Shown: positions 43,640 to 54,901 of the stretch, piece by piece
Layout: every line of letters begins with the position of its first letter
Numbering within the stretch: the first letter of the stretch is position 1
Source of the DNA: Folioceros fuciformis
Taxonomy: Eukaryota > Anthocerotophyta > Anthocerotopsida > Anthocerotales
Assembly (NCBI GenBank): GCA_049999805.1
Contig: JBNGIO010006342.1
Coordinates: 165,778-229,777 of the forward strand
DNA: 64,000 nt
Direction of reading: 5' to 3'
The notes under the pieces: model-generated
Told to the model about the DNA's origin: nothing
What the model saw: the letters and a program-made list of their open reading frames with translations, nothing else
Database searches by the model: none
Translations under genes and position numbers: made by a program

Positions 43640-44645
43640 CAAAGGCTTGGAAAGCCAAACACAAATTGACCAACTACGTAAGGGCATAAACATCCATGGC
43701 CCGTCCGAGTGCAGCGAATTGCTGCATGCGGGACGCCTTGGGTGCGGCCGTGGATTGCTGTGGAAAACCCATGATGCGCTCACACTCCTTGACTGTAGGT
43801 TCTTCCCACTGGTTGGTGTCGGAGTTCAGTAGCAACCCTGTCCCTTAAGCGCTGTAAGCATAGCTACCCGGGTAAGTCACCAAGGTAGGGAGGGTGCGTC
43901 GTGGCTCACCAGGCTTGTTGGTGGGAAACCATGGTGCACGCTCTGTAGCTTTAATACGCCGCGGTAAGTGATTGGTGTTGAGCACTGTTGCGAGGTCCAA
44001 AGTAGCATCACGCTGCTGCTGACTCAATGCCATGTGAAGCATAGACACAGGGCATAGATTGGTCTAGTAATTCCGTAGTCAGTGAGCAAAGCTGCCCACT
44101 TGTACTGCGTCCATAGTAAAGGCTGGACCAACAACATGTTGTATCAAAGCCATATCCTATTGAAGCTGGGTTCTGGGATCCAGATGAGCGGGAGTGTTCT
44201 CTAACATGTATGCCATTGATGGATTGACCTCCTGTGACCATGCCAGGATTTGTGCTAAGGCTCGGAAGAGTCCTGATCTAGGATCTGAGAGTCCTGCTCC
44301 ACGACCTGCCCGTGAGAGACCCTAACACTCCTTGCCAGCAACGATAAGATCTATAGGTCCCAAGTGCTGCACATGGCTATGTTGAACATAGGTGAGGTTC
44401 TGTGGCAGAGCCTGAAACATGCTTTGACAAGCATGTAAACTAAGTTGCTCTGGGTACATGTCATGTAACATACGTACCCGATGCTCCGCCATATGCCTGA
44501 CTGTCGGGCAGATGTCACAGTAAATGTATCACTGCACCTATAGCCCACATCGCAGTGCCACTTCAAGTCCTGTGCAAAGTCCTCCAAAGAGCTCCATGAG
44601 TGTAATACCCGCTGTGGGTGGGGTATTACAAGATACAATCGCAGT
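43640..44645 (-). pseudogene. C5 cytosine-DNA methyltransferase domain inside the gypsy polyprotein
   Basis: Motif I is TAGITLMELFGGLCTGLEVA followed by YIYCD (44612-44520). Motif IV is GPIDLIVAGKEC, a stop, then GLSRAGRGAGLSDPRSGLF (44360-44262), with catalytic Cys codon 44325-44327. Motif VI is MLENTPAHL (near 44200). The motif VIII region is MDAVQVGSFAH, stop, LRNY, stop, TNL (44111-44055). Motifs IX and X are EPTVKECERIMGFP and ALGRAMDVYAL (near 43800-43680). This is normal, non-permuted order, unlike plant DRM. Nonsense codons occur at 44538, 44529, 44322, 44157, 44079, 44064 and 43845; none shifts the frame. Motif IV has Glu where nearly all family members have Pro before the Cys. The intact ancestor would have methylated cytosine at C5, perhaps on its own cDNA. 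Confidence 0.9.
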
Positions 44646-45053
44646 GTTGATAGTTGACATACACGGTGGTGGTATCCTGGTCAATAGGGCCTTGCCCATA
44701 AATGACTCCTGCAAGGTTTTCATGACATGAGCCATCTACTCCTGTGCCTGTTGCACAGCTCTTTGTCTCGATACCCCTGTCTGAGTGACATCAACCGTAA
44801 GAATGGAACTGTGAACGGAGTTATCGTGATAAACTTCAACCTCCTACAAATGTTGCTGTAGTAGGAACTCTTCCAGACTGTCACATTCCTGCAACCATTC
44901 ATCTCCTTTGTCGTCAAGGGCTAGTTCTAGCTCCTGCGTAGGTTTCTAATCCACCAGAGCAGCCATACATGCCTGTGTTTCCACAATGGACACCTCTGTA
45001 GCCTGCATAACTCCATGCAGATCAAGAGGGATGTGGGCAATGCGTTGGCCACT

Positions 45054-46307
45054 CTAACGCCAGTCTGGGCGATAAGTAGCTTGCTCTACCCAATTGTCAA
45101 TCGGGACACCAGGTGGGAACAGAAACTCTTGCCCCAGCAAGATGTCGTAGTTAGTTGCCGTGGTCACTACACAACGCAATGGCAACATCATCTCATCATC
45201 AATGCCTGCCTTCAAGGTAATTCGCACATGTTGCACTGTTTCCCCGCACACAGGCTCCACAGCACCGAAGGCCATCTATATGTTCCACGGAGATGGCTTC
45301 AGGGCTTCTCCTGTCTGTCTCAACTTAGCTGCCAAGATCTTGCCCACGATCACTGGTTGACCTCCAGCATCAAGCAAGACAGCCCTGGAAGCCAAGTTGT
45401 TGACAAGTACGTGTTTGTTCCTGTTGTCCACCAAGACATTGCTGACTCTAGCGCGTGCACGGTTCGTGGGTTGCACAACAAGCAATCCCTGCACCTCTTG
45501 TGCCAACTGAGCAGCCTGTACCACCTCTCCTCGTGCCAGGACATCTACCCACGTATCGCAAGAACGCTCCAGCCCCCCCAGATTGCTGGTCATGGCTTCT
45601 GCGCACCCACTGGGTAGGCTAGGTTCCACAATCACTTGAGGGTCTTCAGACAACAACATGGCTTGGAGTTGAGCTTCGCTGTACCCAAGTTCAGCTAGAC
45701 TAAAGAGTGGTGTTGACGTCATCCGAGCCATAAGGTCCTTGCTCGTGAACTCGGGGACACCTGGGTGCAAATGACGCAACCTTGATGCGCCTCTCATTCC
45801 TGCAATTGGACACTTTTGCCTAGTTCCATCTTCCAACACATCCTCATCTGGCAAATGATCAGCGCCCCTCACCAGCATTGCTACTTCCGGTGGTAGCTGC
45901 TGGAAGGACTGAGGTATGACCGCTCTAGCTCCACGCAGATGTGTTGACACAATTGCGGGACTTGGTACCTGGCCTACCCATGATTGTGGTAAACTCATAG
46001 TCTTCGTCCCTCCTTGGTGCTGCCCTTCAACACCCATTTTTCCAGATGCACCACCTGATCTATCAGCAATGCATGCCTCCCAGGCCCAACCATAGTCCTC
46101 TCCGTTAGGATCCAAGGTTCCACCTGGTTCCAACTCCGCGGTATTGACAGGCTTTGTGACAGCTAAACTGGCAACAATGGCACTTACTTGGGTAGTGAGA
46201 GTGGCCATCACCGTCTCCAAAGCACTCATCTTATCTGCCTGAGCCGTTGACTTCAGCTTGACCTTGTCACATTGAGCTTTACTCTTGGTGATCGATGAAG
46301 TTCCCAA
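45054..46307 (-). pseudogene. gypsy linker and aspartic protease
   Basis: In frame with gag. About 200 residues of linker precede the retropepsin-like domain: AVLLDAGGQPVIVGKILAAKL (given here as AVLLDAGGQPVIVG and KILAAKL), where the usual DSG reads DAG, then a TAG at 45276-45278, then VRITLKAGID and TNYDILLGQEFL with the typical second ILLG motif. The frame continues through a stop near 45052 into the methyltransferase. Confidence 0.75.
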
Positions 46308-46367
46308 CTCAGCAAATGTATCTGAGCTCCCTTCTCCTGAAGTAGTGGGCGTGCTGGTTGCAGTCCT

Positions 46368-47680
46368 TTACTGACGCTGCTCTGGATGCTTTTGAAAGCA
46401 CACTGCTACCACATGACCGGTCTTGTGACAATGTGAACATTGTAGAGACTCCACTGGACACCTACATGCCGATGCTAGGTGCTCTGCACTGGTGCACCTA
46501 TTGCACAACGGGCCCATTGTAGCTGCTGCAGTTGTGGTTGGCTTGGTCTTGCTGCTGTCCTCAGAGTTTCTCCCTGTGCCATGGCTTCCCCCAGTTCCAC
46601 TTGAGCTTGAACCTCCCTTGTTTGAGAACATACTCTGATAATGGTTGAAAGCCTTGGTATGTTGGGATGCATACGCCGAGAATGCCAACTCCTTCTTCTC
46701 TGCCTCTTGATAGACTTGATGCAAGGTATAGTTGTCTTTGTACTTGTTCACAAGGGTGGTGAATAACTGGTAATGGAACATCAGGTCTCTCTCCATCATT
46801 GCTAAGAACTTCTGAGCCGCCTCTTGGTCCGTTAGCATTCCTGTTCCGTCCCACAATTTCTGCAACCTTCTAAATGCCATCTGAACAGTTTCACCCTTCT
46901 TGCGCGCAAAGGCTGCAAGCTCAGCTATTTTCTTTAGCGTCTTGGTAGGGAAAGCCTTTTCCAGTATACTGAAGAAATCCATCTCTATTGGTGTCATGTT
47001 CACCACTGTAGGTGGTGGCACACTGGTGGCAATAGTGCCTGCAGCAATGCCTGTCTGGTGTGCCGATACTACTGCAAACAGCAGAGCATTGTAGGCCACT
47101 TGCAAAGCTGCTGTATACGCCGGGTTAGGTTTCTCCCTCATCGCTAGTATCTCTGGAGCATGAATTTCAAACAAGTCCAAGCCTCATCTGTTAAATACCC
47201 AGGCATCAATTCGAACATATACCGATGTGTATAAGCCGTGCCATGCTTGAACTTAGCTCGGCTGATGAGGTATCCATAGAACAGCCTAAAGTCACGCAAT
47301 GTCTGAGTTCCTAGCCTTCCCGAGAACTTCTTGGACTTGTGTACTGAGGAACTTGAACCCTCCATGATGATAGACTCCTCAGCTTCCTCTTTTGAGCTGG
47401 AAACTCCCCCTACAGCTTGAATTATGGTAGTCAAAGGTGACCAACCTACTCCTGCTCCGCTTGGAAATGTGACAGGATAACTACCCACTCCTTGGACTCA
47501 AGCTCCAGAGTTCTGATTCTCTGTCGGTTCAAGTTGACCTTCAACTGGTTCCTCCCTTGAAGCAGGACGTTCGCCTACCCGAGGTTGACGTACTCTTCTC
47601 CTAAAAGCCCAAGGTCTCCTGGGTACTATCCTGTTCCTTAAGCGGTAAACTCGCTCCTCATCATCCTCATCAGAGCGCAT
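46368..47680 (-). pseudogene. gypsy gag with two zinc knuckles
   Basis: The likely start is MRSDEDDEERVYRLRN at 47680. A TGA lies at 47498-47500 and a one-base frame change near 47170. The main open part (47180-46368) has a gag core (KKIAELAAFARKKGETVQMAF) and two CCHC knuckles: CNRCTSAEHLASAC and CSHCHKTGHVVAVC. The TAA at 46368-46370 is in frame with the downstream protease, so it may be a mutation or a natural gag/pol stop. Confidence 0.85.
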
Positions 47681-48382
47681 AACCCATGCAACAACAAGAA
47701 CAAGTGTCAGCAGCAAGTTGGCCAAAGACTGCCTCAAGATCACCTCACACTTACAGCGATGCTTCAACCCATTGGATCCTACGCCTGAACAGCTTGTCCA
47801 AGAGTGTACCCTAGACACACGTATTGTTTCAAGCACAAGTCTTCACATCATGATCAACGACACCTATCAGCTGTTTGTATCAACTGATGTTCCTATCCTG
47901 AGACCCTAGCAATCAGCCAAGGTGCAAACTCAGTTGTGAGAAGTAAATTCAATGAAAGTTGGAAGGGTCCCGCAGATGGCACACAACACACATGTCATGC
48001 GAGTCACCCTGAGTCACACTCAGCGATTGGGTAGTGCAAAAATATCAGCTGAAGTAAGTTATCCCCCTTTTGATCATCCCGACAAGCAGCCCCTCCAGCG
48101 GTCTCAAACACATTCGTGCATTGATTCTCAGAGTGAGACCCCGACACAGAACTTCCAGAAACTCGGTTCGCGCTGACATTAATTGTTCAGCTCCTAAGAG
48201 CACAACGGGTCGTGACACCGAATACTTGCATACAAGTTCCCATCATCCCCGTCAGGAGAACCCCTACGGCGCTAGCTTGCCAATCTACTCAACAGGAAAA
48301 GACTTCTCACAACTGAGGTTTCTCCTCGACTGCTCTGCACTTATCTGCTTCGTCGCCTAGGATAGGTTGATCTTGCTCTTTG
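47681..48382. other. Right flank of the gypsy element; LTR not identified
   Basis: This should contain the gypsy 5' leader, primer site and 5' LTR. I see no match to initiator-Met or other common primer tRNAs and no counterpart on the left side near 35800-36080. It contains no coding motif. Confidence 0.3.
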
Positions 48383-49143
48383 TCAAAAAATTGCAACATT
48401 GTGTATATTTCCACCCCCTACATTATCAGAAAGGGAACTATCCTCATGGTCAGGAGTTTGAGCTACATGAGGAAATGGTTCAGATGATGAGTGTAGAGGT
48501 GTTTCATAGAGCTCATTCAACTCCTTGATGACAATGGGAGTTGCTCCCATTGCTTTGAGAGGATCTAATACTCCAGGAAAAAAAAAATCTCTATTGAAGA
48601 TGATTTTCTTGGTAGCAAGGTGATATAACCTATACCCCTTTACCTCATTGGAGTACCAAAGCATGATGCATTGGATGCCTTTAGGATCCCACTTGGTTTG
48701 GTTTTGCTTTGGAACATGAGCATTAACCATACAACCAAAAATCCTAAAATGACTTACATTAGGTTTGATACCAGACCACGCCTCCTCCGGAGTTATTCCA
48801 AGCATGTACCTAGTTGGAACTCTATTCAAAATGTAAGTTGTTGTAATAATGGCCTTTCCCCAAAAAGGTACTTTCAACTCACTTTGATAGAGCATGCATT
48901 TTGCCGCATTCACTAGGCTTCTTAGCTTGCGCTCTGCTACTCTATTTTGCTCTGACATGTGAGGAATTGTGAGTTTTCTTTGAATGCCACACTCCTTGCA
49001 AAGCTTTTGAATTGAGAAGAGATGTACTCCCCTCCATCGTCACTTCTCAAAGTTTTCAAGCATTCTCCACTCTCGTTTTCCACCAAGACTTCCTGTATCT
49101 TGAATGTGTTAAACACCTTGGATTTCTCCTTCAAGAGATACAT
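48383..49143 (-). pseudogene. copia C integrase fragments
   Basis: Two overlapping frames carry the integrase. 49143-48937 has the second catalytic Asp context LRSDDGGEYISS. 48958-48383 has the Glu context QNRVAERKLRSL and the C-terminal YILNRVPTRY and RIFGCMVNAHVPK. A frame change lies at the overlap. Confidence 0.85.
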
Positions 49144-49456
49144 CTAACTCTTCCTTGTGAAGTCATCCACCAAGACTAGAATGTAGCACGATCCACCATG
49201 GGTAGGATTCTTCATTAGTCCACATACATTAGCATGTACTAGCTCCAGCTTCATCGTTGCTTAACAAGCTCCGATCTTGGGGAACTTTGTTCGATGAAGC
49301 TTTCCCATTATGCACCCTTGGCATAATTGCACCTCTCCTTCCTCCTCCAATTCCAAGCCTTTCACCATTTGATAACTCTTCATCAACTTGATGTTGTGCA
49401 CTTTGGTGTGTCCCAAGTGTTGATGCCATAAATCAATTGACCTTGTGCTTTAAGGT

Positions 49457-49712
49457 GAGCTTGACACAATTGTGTAAGCTTCTTCAGCGAGCTTGATAGA
49501 ATTGTGTAAGCTTCTTTAGCGAGCTTGATAGAATTGTGTAAGCTTCTTCAGCGAGCTTGATAGCATTGTGTAAGCTTCTTCAGCGAGCTTGATAGCATTG
49601 TGTAAGCTTCTTCCGCGAGCTTGATAGAATTGTGTAAGGTTTCTCGACGAGCTTGATAGAATTGTGTAAGCTTCTTTGGCGAGCTTGATAAAATTATATA
49701 AGCTTCTTCATC
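49457..49712 (+). repeat. 32-bp minisatellite, eight copies, inside copia C
   Basis: Unit gagcttgatagaattgtgta + agcttcttcagc repeats exactly every 32 bp from 49457 to 49712, with a few substitutions per copy. It lies in the protease/pre-integrase part of the element and breaks the coding frame. Confidence 0.93.
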
Positions 49713-50472
49713 CCATATAGAAGCACACAACTTGTAGAGATTGCCTTCCCGAACACCTCGAGTTATCACCTTGACAGAAGGTGCTTCAAGATGCTTGGGT
49801 GGGATGTGACATGCTTTTAAATTGAAGACAATCTCATTTCCTCGGTTAGTGATTCTTGTTACTGAAAGAAGATTTTTCACAAGACTAGGTACATGGTGTA
49901 CATCCTTAATAGTACCTTTGGATACTCCTCCAAGTAGCTTAACTTTATCACACCTTTCTCTTTGATCTTGTGTGACTTATTGTCACCAAGTGGCATTTTT
50001 TTGTAGTTTGAGATCCAGGGTTGGTTGTAGGTGAAGTGTTGAGATGCTCCAGGGTCTAGGTATAGACTCTCATCCTTCCCTGATGAGCGATCTCACACTT
50101 TCTTTATCATTGAAGCAGTAAAACGATATTCTTCTTGCTCATTCACTTGATTGGCTTGTGACTATTTTCCTTTCTTCAAGTCAGCCAATCTTGTCCTCCA
50201 GTCTTTTGCATAGTGGTTAGATTTCGTATAATAATGGCAAGTACCCATGTCTTTTTCTTTGTAACTTTCTCCTTTGATCCTTCACCGGAGTTGTCTCGTG
50301 GGGTCTTCCCTTGTGACTTTCCCTTCCTTGAAAAGAGTACCTAGTCACCATTGTGTTCATTCTTGATTGAAATCTCGAGCTCCTCTTGTAGAAACAACCG
50401 AACCTCCTCTTCCATCATTGCTTGTTTATCGCTTGGACGCATCGATGCAGGTGTCCTAAAAGCCAACACAAA

Positions 50473-50748
50473 CTACTTGTACATAGATGGTAAGCTACTC
50501 AACAACACCTCAATAGTCCTTCCTTCGAAAGGTTTAATGTCTGCATTCTTAATTTGATCAACCAAGTTCTTCAACTTGTTCAAATGTTGTTGAATCGTGT
50601 CCCCTTCAACCATCTTGAAGTTGGGAAGTTGTTGCTCCAACAACATCTCACTCACCATACTTCTTTTTTCGTACATGTTGCAAGGGTGGGTCCATGCCTT
50701 CTTCGATGTTGGACACTCACTCAATTGAGAGAGTATGTCATTAGACAT
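50473..50748 (-). pseudogene. copia C gag fragment
   Basis: A UBN2-type gag segment: KKAWTHPCNMYEKRSMVSEM, QHLNKLKNLVDQIKNADI and VLLSSLPSMYK. It is bounded by stops on both sides. Confidence 0.8.
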
Positions 50749-50951
50749 GTTGAGAAGGATTGTAGCTAATGCTTGTCCATCCTTATCAAGGTCTCCTTAG
50801 ATGGGTGTGTCTTTAAGGCCCTTGTCAACGAATTTCCATACTCCTCTTTCGATGAGAAGCATCTTCATGTTCAACTTTCTTTCACAATGTGAAGTTCTTG
50901 CCTCCAAATTTCTCCACCAAGCATGTCTTAAGAAGATGTGTCTCCATGCTT

Positions 50952-51055
50952 GTTAACACCATCTATTGTATCCTCTCGTTAACGCCATCTATTGTATCCT
51001 CTCGTTAACGCCATCTATTGTATCCTCTCGTTAACGTCATCTATTGTATCCTCTC
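50952..51055 (+). repeat. 26-bp tandem repeat, four copies, in the copia C leader
   Basis: Unit gttaacgccatctattgtat + cctctc at 50952, 50978, 51004 and 51030, nearly identical. It lies between the primer-binding site and gag. Confidence 0.92.
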
Positions 51056-51197
51056 ACTTCATTATCAAACACTTAAAGGATTGCTACCAATGCCTTTAGT
51101 AACTATGCAATAAGACTTAACACAAGCACCCAACTATGAGAAGTCTACAAGGCACTATGAGAAGTCTACAAGGCACTAGAACATGGCTCTGATACCA

Positions 51198-51540
51198 TGT
51201 GAGAAATATATGGATCTTACTTTTATTGAGAGGAATTACTTAACAATACACTAGAGGGTGAAAGTCATGTGAGAGCTATAACAGCTCAAACACTGACTCA
51301 TATCTCATCACCGCTCATGACCCCTTATATACTCATTACCATGTTACTATTCTAGAAACTATCTATTCTATAGTAACAATCTTGATTAGACTATAAGCAA
51401 AGTTCTTCTACCACTCTCTTATATGGCATATATATATTTAGCTGTTAATTTAAAATAACTACTCTTTTGATGTGTTGTCCTAAACCGCTCACTTACATAG
51501 GACCGTGATGAGAAGCCTTCGGATGTTCAAGCTGCACGCT
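51198..51540 (-). repeat. Probable copia C 5' LTR
   Basis: The sequence starts tgtgagaaatatatgg directly after the primer-binding site, so on the minus strand it ends ...CA as an LTR should. The outer boundary is not clear and no second copy was found, so its length is uncertain. Confidence 0.5.
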
Positions 51541-51549
51541 CCGAGTTTA

Positions 51550-53520
51550 AAAAAAAATGGCAGTGTGGACTACGTACAAGGGTAGGCCTGCCCGGAAGTC
51601 TTCCACAAGGGTGTCGATGGAGTGTCCGACATCGATCGGGACCTCGTTGCCTGCAACAATCCCACCATCCTCTTAGATCTGTATTTATGGACGGTAAGCT
51701 CAAGGCATGTGAATTTGATTGGATGACGCAGGAAACAATTTAGCCGAAAGATTGGCCCTACGAGGGGATCGGCTCCAATCTCGTCACTTATTTCACAGAC
51801 GTTTTAGGACAAACCTAGCACTGCTTCTCAGAACGTGAAAAACGAGGCGGGATGTGTCTTCTTCTCTTCGTTTCTGGAAGCCTTCCTTTCCGATGGATAT
51901 CTGGGCCTATGCAAGGCACCCATTGTGTTATCCACAATGCACCTCACTATAAGCGTGCTTACACTTGCAGAGCGCCAACTTCAGATCACGATACTTGTTT
52001 CTTTCCTGCTCAGTTTAGAACATTGCTTTAACTTTGTCAGCTCATCAGGCCTCGTCACCTTTTCTTCCATGGATGTCGGGCAACGACCCCAGGGCCTTGA
52101 TATGTTGCTCTCCTCTGCAACAATGGATGCTCTGAAGCCCACTGCCTTGCTATGGACGTCGACGCCACCTCCGCAAACTGCACCACAAAGACCACGGGAT
52201 GGAGGTTGACGAATTTCTTCCTCTCCATCGACGTTCTAGGCATCAGGGAAGGAGCCTTGAAGACGTTGCCGGACAGACTTCGGCGCAGAACGGTTTGCGA
52301 GGAGGACGACAAGAAGCAACACACAGGCATTCCTACTTCAATCTGTACTTCGCTATGGTTGCGGTGGGAACGTTGATCGCGGTGACCGTAGTGGTTTACA
52401 TGGAAACCAACGTAGGCTGGGCATGGGGATTCGCCATCCCCACAGCTTCATTTGCTCTTGCGTTCTGTGTCTTCCTGATAGGAAACCCTTGTACAGGCAG
52501 CAGCCCCTGGCCGGTGATTCCTGCACCGAGGTTGCTCAAGTCCTCGTTGCTTCTGTGAGAAAATGGCGGGTCAGGGTACCGGCGGACAAGAACCTGCTCT
52601 CCGAGGTGCCTGGTAGGAAGTTTTTCACTCCACAGAGACGGCACCTGCTGCACACGGATTCCTTCACGTATGTGCCATGTCTCTACTGTGGAACGCAGAT
52701 CGATGCAACTGCCAGCAATGTTTGCTTCAAATAAGGGCATGCTCATGTGCAACTGGAATGACCCTGAATGCAGATTCCTGGACACGGCAGCAGCCATCCG
52801 CAGGGAGGAGGATAAAAGCAGCCCCTGGAAGCTGTGCACCGTGACACAAGTTCAGGAAGTGAAGATGCTGATGAATACACTCCCTGTTTGGCTGCTCAGT
52901 CTCGTGCTCGTGACATCCTATTCTCAAATCCACACGCCCTTCATCAGGCAGGGCAACACAATGGCCAACAAGCTGGGCCCGCACTTCCGCATTCCTCCAT
53001 CATCCTCCAGATCTTCGCCCACGGAACTGTGGTGGTTGGGCTCATTATCTGCGACAAATGCTTCGTGCCTCTGGGCAGGAGATACACTGGTAATCCCAGG
53101 GGAATCTCGGTCCTCCAGCGCCTTCGAGTGTGCTTCTTCCTGTCTTCTGTGGCCATGATAGTTGCAGCACACACAGAGAGGCATAGGCTGGAGTACGTGA
53201 GAGACCATGAGATGGCGAACGTGCCCAACGCCAAGCTGCCTCTCAGCAGCGTCCGGCTTGTTCCTCAGTACGTACTGGCGGGTCTTTCAGATGTCTTCAG
53301 AACTTTCTCAGGAGCGCTTTCATCAGCATTACATCCGCAATTGCTGGTCGACATCGGCCTTGGGTTGGACAGAACGTGAACACCTCCCGACTGCACAAGT
53401 TCTTTGGGCTGTTGGCTGTTCTTGGGATTATAGACCTCATCGTCTTCATGTCCGTTGCACCGAGATTTCTGTATAGAAAGACAGAGGACAGGACACCCCC
53501 GGCTGAAATATTAGAATAGC
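51550..53520 (+). pseudogene. NPF (NRT1/PTR family) transporter, multiple frame changes
   Basis: Segments of a POT/NPF transporter follow in order on the plus strand in changing frames: YKGRPARKSST (51575), GIGSNLVTYFTDVLGQT (51768), EAGCVFFSSFLEAFLSDGYLG (split here as EAGCVFFSS and FLEAFLSDGYLG, near 51843), EEDDKKQ, FNLYFAMVAVGTLIAVTVVV (near 52340), PLYRQQPLAGDS, RRHLLHTDSFT, FLDTAAAIRREEDKSSPW (52778), QVQEVKMLMNTLPVWLLSLV, ARD-free RQGNTMANKLGPHFRIPP (52945), GLIICDKCFVPLGRRYTG, RLVPQYVLAGLSDVF (53250) and FFGLLAVLGIIDLIVFMS (53401). One intron looks intact (AC|GTATGT...TGCAG|A near 52668-52775). Four or more single-base frame changes, several in short C runs, break it. NPF proteins move nitrate, peptides or hormones with protons. 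Confidence 0.85.
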
Positions 53521-53529
53521 TGGAAGCCG

Positions 53530-54900
53530 GAGGTGTTAGAATCACCGTAGCTTGGATACTTAGCGCAGTGCATCCAGATTTTGATGCGGTGGTCAACATC
53601 ACATCTCCTGGTGAGATGTTCTCGTACAAATCCGGTCACAGGAAAAAAAGGTTTTGCAGGTCGTTGGATGAACTTCCAAGAAAAAGGTTTATGGCTTTCC
53701 TCCGTCGTGGACTTTTTATGTCTTCGTTGAGCCATTGTTTTGGAAGAAGTTATTTGGATACCAATGTATCATACTAAGTAGAAGATTAAAATTCACATAG
53801 AAAGTAAATATCATAGTAAATATTTGAGAAGACCACACTCAGAGGTACCTATCGCTCTCAACATGTCCGTGATCGGAGTTGCCAAGGGGCTAACTTTTCG
53901 AAGGTGCCGATAAAGCCACCAATCCTATGTTGGTTATTGCCATCTTGTAAATTTGTTTGGCTGGCACTCTTTGCATAGCAATGGAGATGCATTCTCAAGA
54001 GAGAAAGCATGGGCAAGGCTGTTAAGAGATGAAGACATGATAGTGCTACATGAGAGCTTTAAACCATGCCCTTGTACAAGTGATTTATATATAATTCCAG
54101 AGCCCTTTTAATCCATCGATGTGAATAGACCTTCAAGGGGTGCAATGCCGTTTGAGTTATTAGTCCATTCGTTTTGGCACGAGAGATTCGCTCATCTCAT
54201 ACGGTTTGCTCGCAATTGTTTTTCTGATTTCTCTCATTCCCTGTCGCCTGGATGTTGGTCTCCACCATGTACCCTCATTTTGCCGCTTGGAGTCCTCCCT
54301 AGCTTGTTTGATGCGAGGGCACGATAGGCATGTCGAAATATTAACACGTGACTGGATACTGTGCCGTTGCAACATCTCTTTAGGCTGGTAGATTCGATAT
54401 AGACGCGTATGGGACTCTACATGTCAGTGCTCTGCCATTTTCACCTCTTGTTTTGAGTTCTGTGCGACTTGCTGCGATGTTTTAACATTCCCTGTTGTCC
54501 CTGCCAACCAAGCCTGCCAACATGTAATGTTGTTTCTTCGCCAGACTGGCTCAAGTGTTCCAACTTCCAAATTCAGAGACCTGCTTTCCAGGTAAGTGCG
54601 TTACCGGTCCTCACTACCAACCAGGCCAGCCAACGTGTAATGTTTTTTTCTTTCTCCAGACTGCCAAAAATTTATTCCGAGTTCCAGATTTCAGTCTTGT
54701 TTTCGTTGAGCATGTGTAGATTTGAGAGTCTTCAAGCCTGCCCTTGTCTGGCAGAGCGAAGATACAGGGCAGCCTAGCCTCTTAACCGATTTCATGGACT
54801 TCGCCGCTATCTATTTGTCCCTTTTGCTTTTAAAGAATGACGCACCATTCTCAACATGCTCTGAAGATGTGCAGCCGCCCGGGCATCTCGGCCCACAAGC
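53530..54900. other. No gene recognised; a diverged local duplication
   Basis: Near 54495-54695 a phrase ccaaccaRgcc-gccaac-tgtaatgtt followed by ccagactg occurs twice about 110 bp apart, a diverged tandem duplication. No coding motif is seen in the rest. Confidence 0.4.
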
Positions 54901-54901
54901 T

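Larger units (their letters stand above)
36087..47680 (-). mobile_element. Ty3/gypsy retrotransposon encoding a DNA methyltransferase and a PHD finger
   Basis: On the minus strand the order is gag with two zinc knuckles, aspartic protease, C5 cytosine methyltransferase, reverse transcriptase, integrase core and C-terminal part, and a PHD finger. Integrase after reverse transcriptase defines the Ty3/gypsy order. Copia B is inserted inside the integrase C-terminal region. RNase H and the integrase N-terminus are largely deleted near 42420-42480, and one 100-N gap lies in the reverse transcriptase. The gag-protease-methyltransferase frame is continuous from 47180 to about 43540 apart from nonsense codons. 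LTRs and primer site were not identified; the right flank to 48380 and the left flank to about 35800 are the places to look. Confidence 0.9.
48383..51197 (-). mobile_element. Ty1/copia retrotransposon C, truncated and decayed
   Basis: On the minus strand the primer-binding site TGGTATCAGAGCC lies at 51185-51197 next to a probable LTR end. Then come gag (UBN2 type, near 50748-50473), a protease and pre-integrase area with stops, integrase core (LRSDDGGEYISSQF near 49060) and integrase C-terminus (EQNRVAERKLRSLVNAAK, PEEAWSGIKPNVSHFRIFG, 48958-48383). Reverse transcriptase and RNase H are missing, so the 3' half has been lost. The element is not related closely to copia A or B. Confidence 0.88.

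Noticed and set aside
43640-44645. Methyltransferase as an independent host gene (DRM or CMT)
   Set aside because: It is in the same frame as gag and protease, motif order is not the permuted DRM order, and no chromodomain or UBA domain is present.
35800-48380. Gypsy LTR pair
   Set aside because: I compared the left flank (35800-36080) and right flank (47700-48380) by eye and found no matching terminal repeats, so no LTR is called.
49457-49712. Regular 32-bp repeats considered as a CRISPR array
   Set aside because: Units are directly abutting with no spacers, and the locus is a plant retrotransposon.
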